Assembly (NCBI GenBank): GCA_030836965.1
Contig: JAUPLM010000025.1
Location: 1 to 6,949 of the forward strand
Origin: Thermodesulfobacteriota bacterium
Lineage (GTDB): Bacteria; Desulfobacterota; Desulfobacteria; Desulfobacterales; RPRI01
Length of the DNA stretch: 6,949 nt
Direction: 5' to 3'
The translations under genes were made by a program, and so were the position numbers. The notes under the pieces were generated by a model, which saw only the letters and a program-made list of their open reading frames with translations, did no database searches and was not told the origin of the DNA. This document shows positions 4,041 through 6,949 of the stretch, one piece after another. Numbering within the stretch: the first letter of the stretch is position 1; each line of letters opens with the position of its first letter.

Positions 4041-6949
4041 ATGCCTCTTCCTGCCATTCCAAAAGTACTTCTGCCTGATTTAAACAACAAACTCGATTCA
4101 TTCCTTGCGGCATTTAAAGATACCGGTCTCGATACTGACAAGTATATTATAAAGGATAATGTTATTTTTTCAGAACTGAAGTTTGTTTTTGCTTTAAGCG
4201 ACTTTGTCGCGGAAAGCAGTATCAGAAACCCGGCCATTCTCGCAGATATTCTCGAAAGCGGCGACCTTAAAAGATCCTATCCCGACGGCTTGTATGCCGG
4301 AAAGGTAAAGCGCCTTTTATCAGGCATAAAAAACGAAGAGAGTTCAGGAAGCATATTGAGAAAATTCCGTTCACGGGAGATGCTGAGAATCGCATGGCGT
4401 GATCTTTCAGGCGCAGCCGGTCTTACCGAGACGGGAAGAGATCTTTCAGGATTTGCGGATGCCTGTATCGACGGCGCAATTTCGCATCTTTACGAAATCA
4501 TGAAACACGAGTTCGGAGTACCTGAGAACACAAGCGGCCGCGAACAAAAACCTGTTGTAATAGGAATGGGGAAGCTCGGAGCCTTCGAGCTGAATTTTTC
4601 TTCAGATGTTGATCTCGTTTTCGCATATCCTGAACCGGGAGATACAAAAGGCGGAAAAACAGTAACAGACAACGATGATTTTTTTGTTCGCCTATGCCGC
4701 CGCCTGATTAAAATTATCGGCGCCACGGATTATGACGGAATGGTTTTTCGTGTCGATCTCAGGCTGCGGCCTTACGGAGAGAGCGGTCCTCTTATCATGA
4801 GCTTTGACCGGATGGAGGATTATTACCAGGAGCAGGGACGCGAGTGGGAGCGGTACGCATTGATAAAAGCGCGTATAGTTGCAGGGGACAAAGTTGCAGG
4901 GGACAAACTTCTGGAACGACTCAAACCTTTTATTTACAGGAGATATCTTGATTACGGCGCCATAGAATCATTGAGGGATATGAAGGAAAAAATAGCTCTT
5001 CAGGTGATGCAGAAAGAGATGAAGGGGAACATAAAGCTGGGTCCGGGAGGAATCCGGGAGATAGAATTTTTTGCCCAGATTTTTCAGCTTATCCGCGGAG
5101 GAGTCGTACCTGTTCTTCAGGAACGTGGTGTGGTAAAAGTGTTAAGAAGCATTGCTGAAAACAATTATGTTTCAAAAGATATCTGTGATGAACTTGAAGA
5201 TGCATATATATTTCTTCGCACGGTTGAGAATCATTTACAGGAATTTTCCGATCACCAGACGCACAGTTTGCCGGAAGACCCGGCGCAGAGTGCAGCTCTT
5301 GCCGCATCAATGGGCTTTTCCGGCACCGGTTTATTTCAAACAGCGCTTGAATATCATAGAGAAAAAGTTCAGGGTCACTTCAGCAGGCTTCTGGAGACAG
5401 GAGGAAACGGAGCCGGCAAGAAAGAAGATAATAGTCAGAAAGAATTACAGAATGTCTGGCAAACACTAAGCAGCGAGGAAGAGAACAAAAGGATCCTCAT
5501 CTCGGCAGGTTTCAGAAAGCCTGAAGAGGTAATAAGCCTGCTCAAACATTTGCGCAGTGATCCGTCCACACGCGCCCTGAGCGGGAGCGGACGGCATAAA
5601 CTGGACAAACTGATCCCTATGTTTCTGAAAGAGGCGGGAATCTCCGGAGATCCGGTTTCAGTACTGAATCACATCGTCGACCTGCTGAAAGCCATTGAAA
5701 GACGCACTTGCTATCTCTCTCTTCTGCTTGAAAGCCCGGTTGCGGTGAAACATCTTGTGAGACTGGCAGTTTCAAGCTCATGGATTATCTCTTTTCTGGC
5801 CCGGCATCCGGTTCTCTTAGATGAGCTTCTTGATTCAAGAACCCTTTATGTTCCACCGCAAAAGCCGGATCTTGAAAAGGAGATCGAAAGAAGGCTGGAA
5901 AGAATCAATTCCACTGATCTTGAGTATCGGATCGAGGAACTGTGCATATTTAAACAGGTAAATACTCTTCGAGTCGCCGCCGCCGATGTCACGGGAGGTC
6001 TTCCTCTTATGAAAGTGAGCGACCACCTCTCATATATTGCCGAAGTAATAATCGGAAAAGTTCTGGAACTCTCATGGGAGCATCTTGTTCAAAAACACGG
6101 AAAGCCGCGTTGTTTATTGGACGGGAAAAAATATGAAAAAGGTTTTGCGGTTATAGCCTATGGAAAGCTTGGGGGGCTTGAACTGGGATACAGTTCCGAT
6201 ATTGATCTTGTTTTCCTCCATTCAGGCGCTGAAGGCCGGACGGCAAAAGGCCCGAGACCGGTTGAAAATTCCCAGTTTTTTGCGAGACTTGGCGAAAGAG
6301 TTGTGCATATACTGACCGCCTATACCCGCGCGGGAATGATTTATGAAGCGGATATGCGGCTGCGCCCGAGCGGAGGATCAGGTCTGCTGGTAAGCCATAT
6401 CGACGGATACCGGGATTACATGCTGAATGAAGCATGGACCTGGGAGCATCAGGCCATTGTAAGGGCCAGACCTGTATGCGGAGACAGCGCTCTTGCAGAA
6501 AAATTTCAGCAAATCCGGAAGGAGGCGCTGGCCCGCCGCAGAGATAAAGAGAAACTCCGGGATGAAGTAATAAAAATGCGGGAAAAAATGAGAAAAGAGC
6601 ACCTGAAGCCCGATCCGGGTTTATTTGATATAAAACAGGATTCAGGCGGAATAGTCGATATCGAATTTCTTGTTCAATACCTCGTTCTGTTAGAATCAAA
6701 TAAACATATTGAACTTGCAAAATGGACTGATAATGTCCGGATTCTTCAAACACTTGCGGAAACAAATATCATTGATAATTATACGGCTCACTTTCTTAAA
6801 GAGGCCTATCTTTCTTACAGATTAACGGCCCACAGGCTGAGCCTCCAGGAAAAACCCGCCAAAGTAGAAGCTTCCAGATTCGCAGACCTCAGGAAAGAGG
6901 TGGTAAAAATCTGGAATGCCTTCCTGCCGGCTCAGCAACAAGCCTCATA
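4041..6949 (+). CDS. glnE: Bifunctional glutamine synthetase adenylyltransferase/adenylyl-removing enzyme (GlnE), stop codon cut by the window end
   Basis: GlnE adenylylates glutamine synthetase to switch it off when nitrogen is plentiful and removes the AMP when nitrogen is short, under PII (GlnB) and glutamine control; it acts in the cytoplasm. The frame is open for 969 codons (E. coli GlnE has 946), with two nucleotidyltransferase domains. N-terminal adenylyl-removing domain: GMGKLG (175-180), NFSSDVD (185-191) with metal-binding Asp189 and Asp191, VDLRLRPYG with Asp239, and GPGGIREIEF (334-343). C-terminal adenylyltransferase domain: YGKLGG (707-712), YSSDIDLVF with Asp720 and Asp722, YEADMRLRPSG with Asp771, NEAWTWEHQA, FDIKQDSGGIVDIEF (862-876). 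All expected acidic residues are present, so both activities should be intact. A charged linker lies near 455-485. The ATG at 4041 has a modest AAGG (4032-4035). The last two bases (TA) begin codon 970, probably TAA or TAG. A perfect 15-bp tandem duplication encodes VAGDK twice (280-289). It may be transcribed with the upstream peptidase gene; no clear promoter lies between them. Confidence 0.97.
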   Translation, partial: MPLPAIPKVLLPDLNNKLDSFLAAFKDTGLDTDKYIIKDNVIFSELKFVFALSDFVAESSIRNPAILADILESGDLKRSYPDGLYAGKVKRLLSGIKNEESSGSILRKFRSREMLRIAWRDLSGAAGLTETGRDLSGFADACIDGAISHLYEIMKHEFGVPENTSGREQKPVVIGMGKLGAFELNFSSDVDLVFAYPEPGDTKGGKTVTDNDDFFVRLCRRLIKIIGATDYDGMVFRVDLRLRPYGESGPLIMSFDRMEDYYQEQGREWERYALIKARIVAGDKVAGDKLLERLKPFIYRRYLDYGAIESLRDMKEKIALQVMQKEMKGNIKLGPGGIREIEFFAQIFQLIRGGVVPVLQERGVVKVLRSIAENNYVSKDICDELEDAYIFLRTVENHLQEFSDHQTHSLPEDPAQSAALAASMGFSGTGLFQTALEYHREKVQGHFSRLLETGGNGAGKKEDNSQKELQNVWQTLSSEEENKRILISAGFRKPEEVISLLKHLRSDPSTRALSGSGRHKLDKLIPMFLKEAGISGDPVSVLNHIVDLLKAIERRTCYLSLLLESPVAVKHLVRLAVSSSWIISFLARHPVLLDELLDSRTLYVPPQKPDLEKEIERRLERINSTDLEYRIEELCIFKQVNTLRVAAADVTGGLPLMKVSDHLSYIAEVIIGKVLELSWEHLVQKHGKPRCLLDGKKYEKGFAVIAYGKLGGLELGYSSDIDLVFLHSGAEGRTAKGPRPVENSQFFARLGERVVHILTAYTRAGMIYEADMRLRPSGGSGLLVSHIDGYRDYMLNEAWTWEHQAIVRARPVCGDSALAEKFQQIRKEALARRRDKEKLRDEVIKMREKMRKEHLKPDPGLFDIKQDSGGIVDIEFLVQYLVLLESNKHIELAKWTDNVRILQTLAETNIIDNYTAHFLKEAYLSYRLTAHRLSLQEKPAKVEASRFADLRKEVVKIWNAFLPAQQQAS
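4878..4907 (+). repeat. Perfect in-frame 15-bp tandem duplication inside glnE
   Basis: GTTGCAGGGGACAAA occurs twice in direct succession (4878-4892 and 4893-4907), giving VAGDK-VAGDK just after the conserved WERYALIKAR block of the N-terminal domain. The frame is kept. The identity at every base, including third positions, suggests a recent slippage event rather than old divergence. Confidence 0.9.

Noticed and set aside
3730..4237. Two minus-strand open frames (3730-4113 and 3965-4237) spanning the peptidase/glnE junction
   Set aside because: They overlap each other and lie antisense to the TPR tail and the GlnE N-terminus; no motif or convincing ribosome binding site supports either.
6151..6765. 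Minus-strand open frame of 204 codons
   Set aside because: It lies wholly antisense to the conserved C-terminal catalytic domain of GlnE, and its translation shows no family motifs.
1..6949. A new multi-gene system, CRISPR array, RNA gene or complete insertion sequence
   Set aside because: All long genes belong to well-known housekeeping families. No spaced direct-repeat array, tRNA or rRNA pattern, or transposase was seen on either strand.

Overview
The window is ordinary bacterial core-gene DNA of moderate GC content, with one small repeat-bearing intergenic element. It holds five protein genes: the 3' part of queA, a small cysteine-rich zinc-ribbon-like gene, fumC, an M48 metallopeptidase gene and an almost complete glnE. 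Two things point to a Gram-negative, diderm bacterium: a predicted Tat-exported lipoprotein M48/TPR peptidase of the BepA kind, and a full-length two-domain GlnE. A Desulfobacterota- or Nitrospirota-like lineage would fit, but this is a low-confidence guess from gene style, not a measured placement.

Layout. Positions 1-630 (+) are the C-terminal part of QueA, which makes epoxyqueuosine in tRNA. Positions 631-815 carry no gene. They hold a 15-bp perfect palindrome that overlaps the queA stop codon and, directly abutting it, a 146-bp element with 28-bp imperfect inverted arms made of an 8-bp GGGTTCAA-type unit. Positions 816-1022 (-) encode a 68-residue protein with seven cysteines, and 1039-2403 (-) encode class II fumarase. 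These two genes form a tight unit, fumC first. Positions 2404-2634 are a divergent intergenic region in which two good sigma-70-type promoters face away from each other and share one base of their -10 boxes. Positions 2635-3981 (+) encode the M48 peptidase. Positions 4041-6949 (+) encode GlnE, the bifunctional adenylyltransferase/adenylyl-removing enzyme of glutamine synthetase. Its frame is open for 969 codons and the window ends two bases into what is probably its stop codon.

How the genes relate. They serve separate housekeeping jobs: tRNA modification, the TCA cycle, envelope protein quality control, and nitrogen control. No new multi-gene system is visible. The points most worth a second look are the inverted-repeat element after queA, the overlapping divergent promoters between fumC and the peptidase gene, the unrecognised small cysteine protein in the fumC unit, the Tat-plus-lipobox leader on the peptidase, and a perfect in-frame 15-bp tandem duplication inside glnE.
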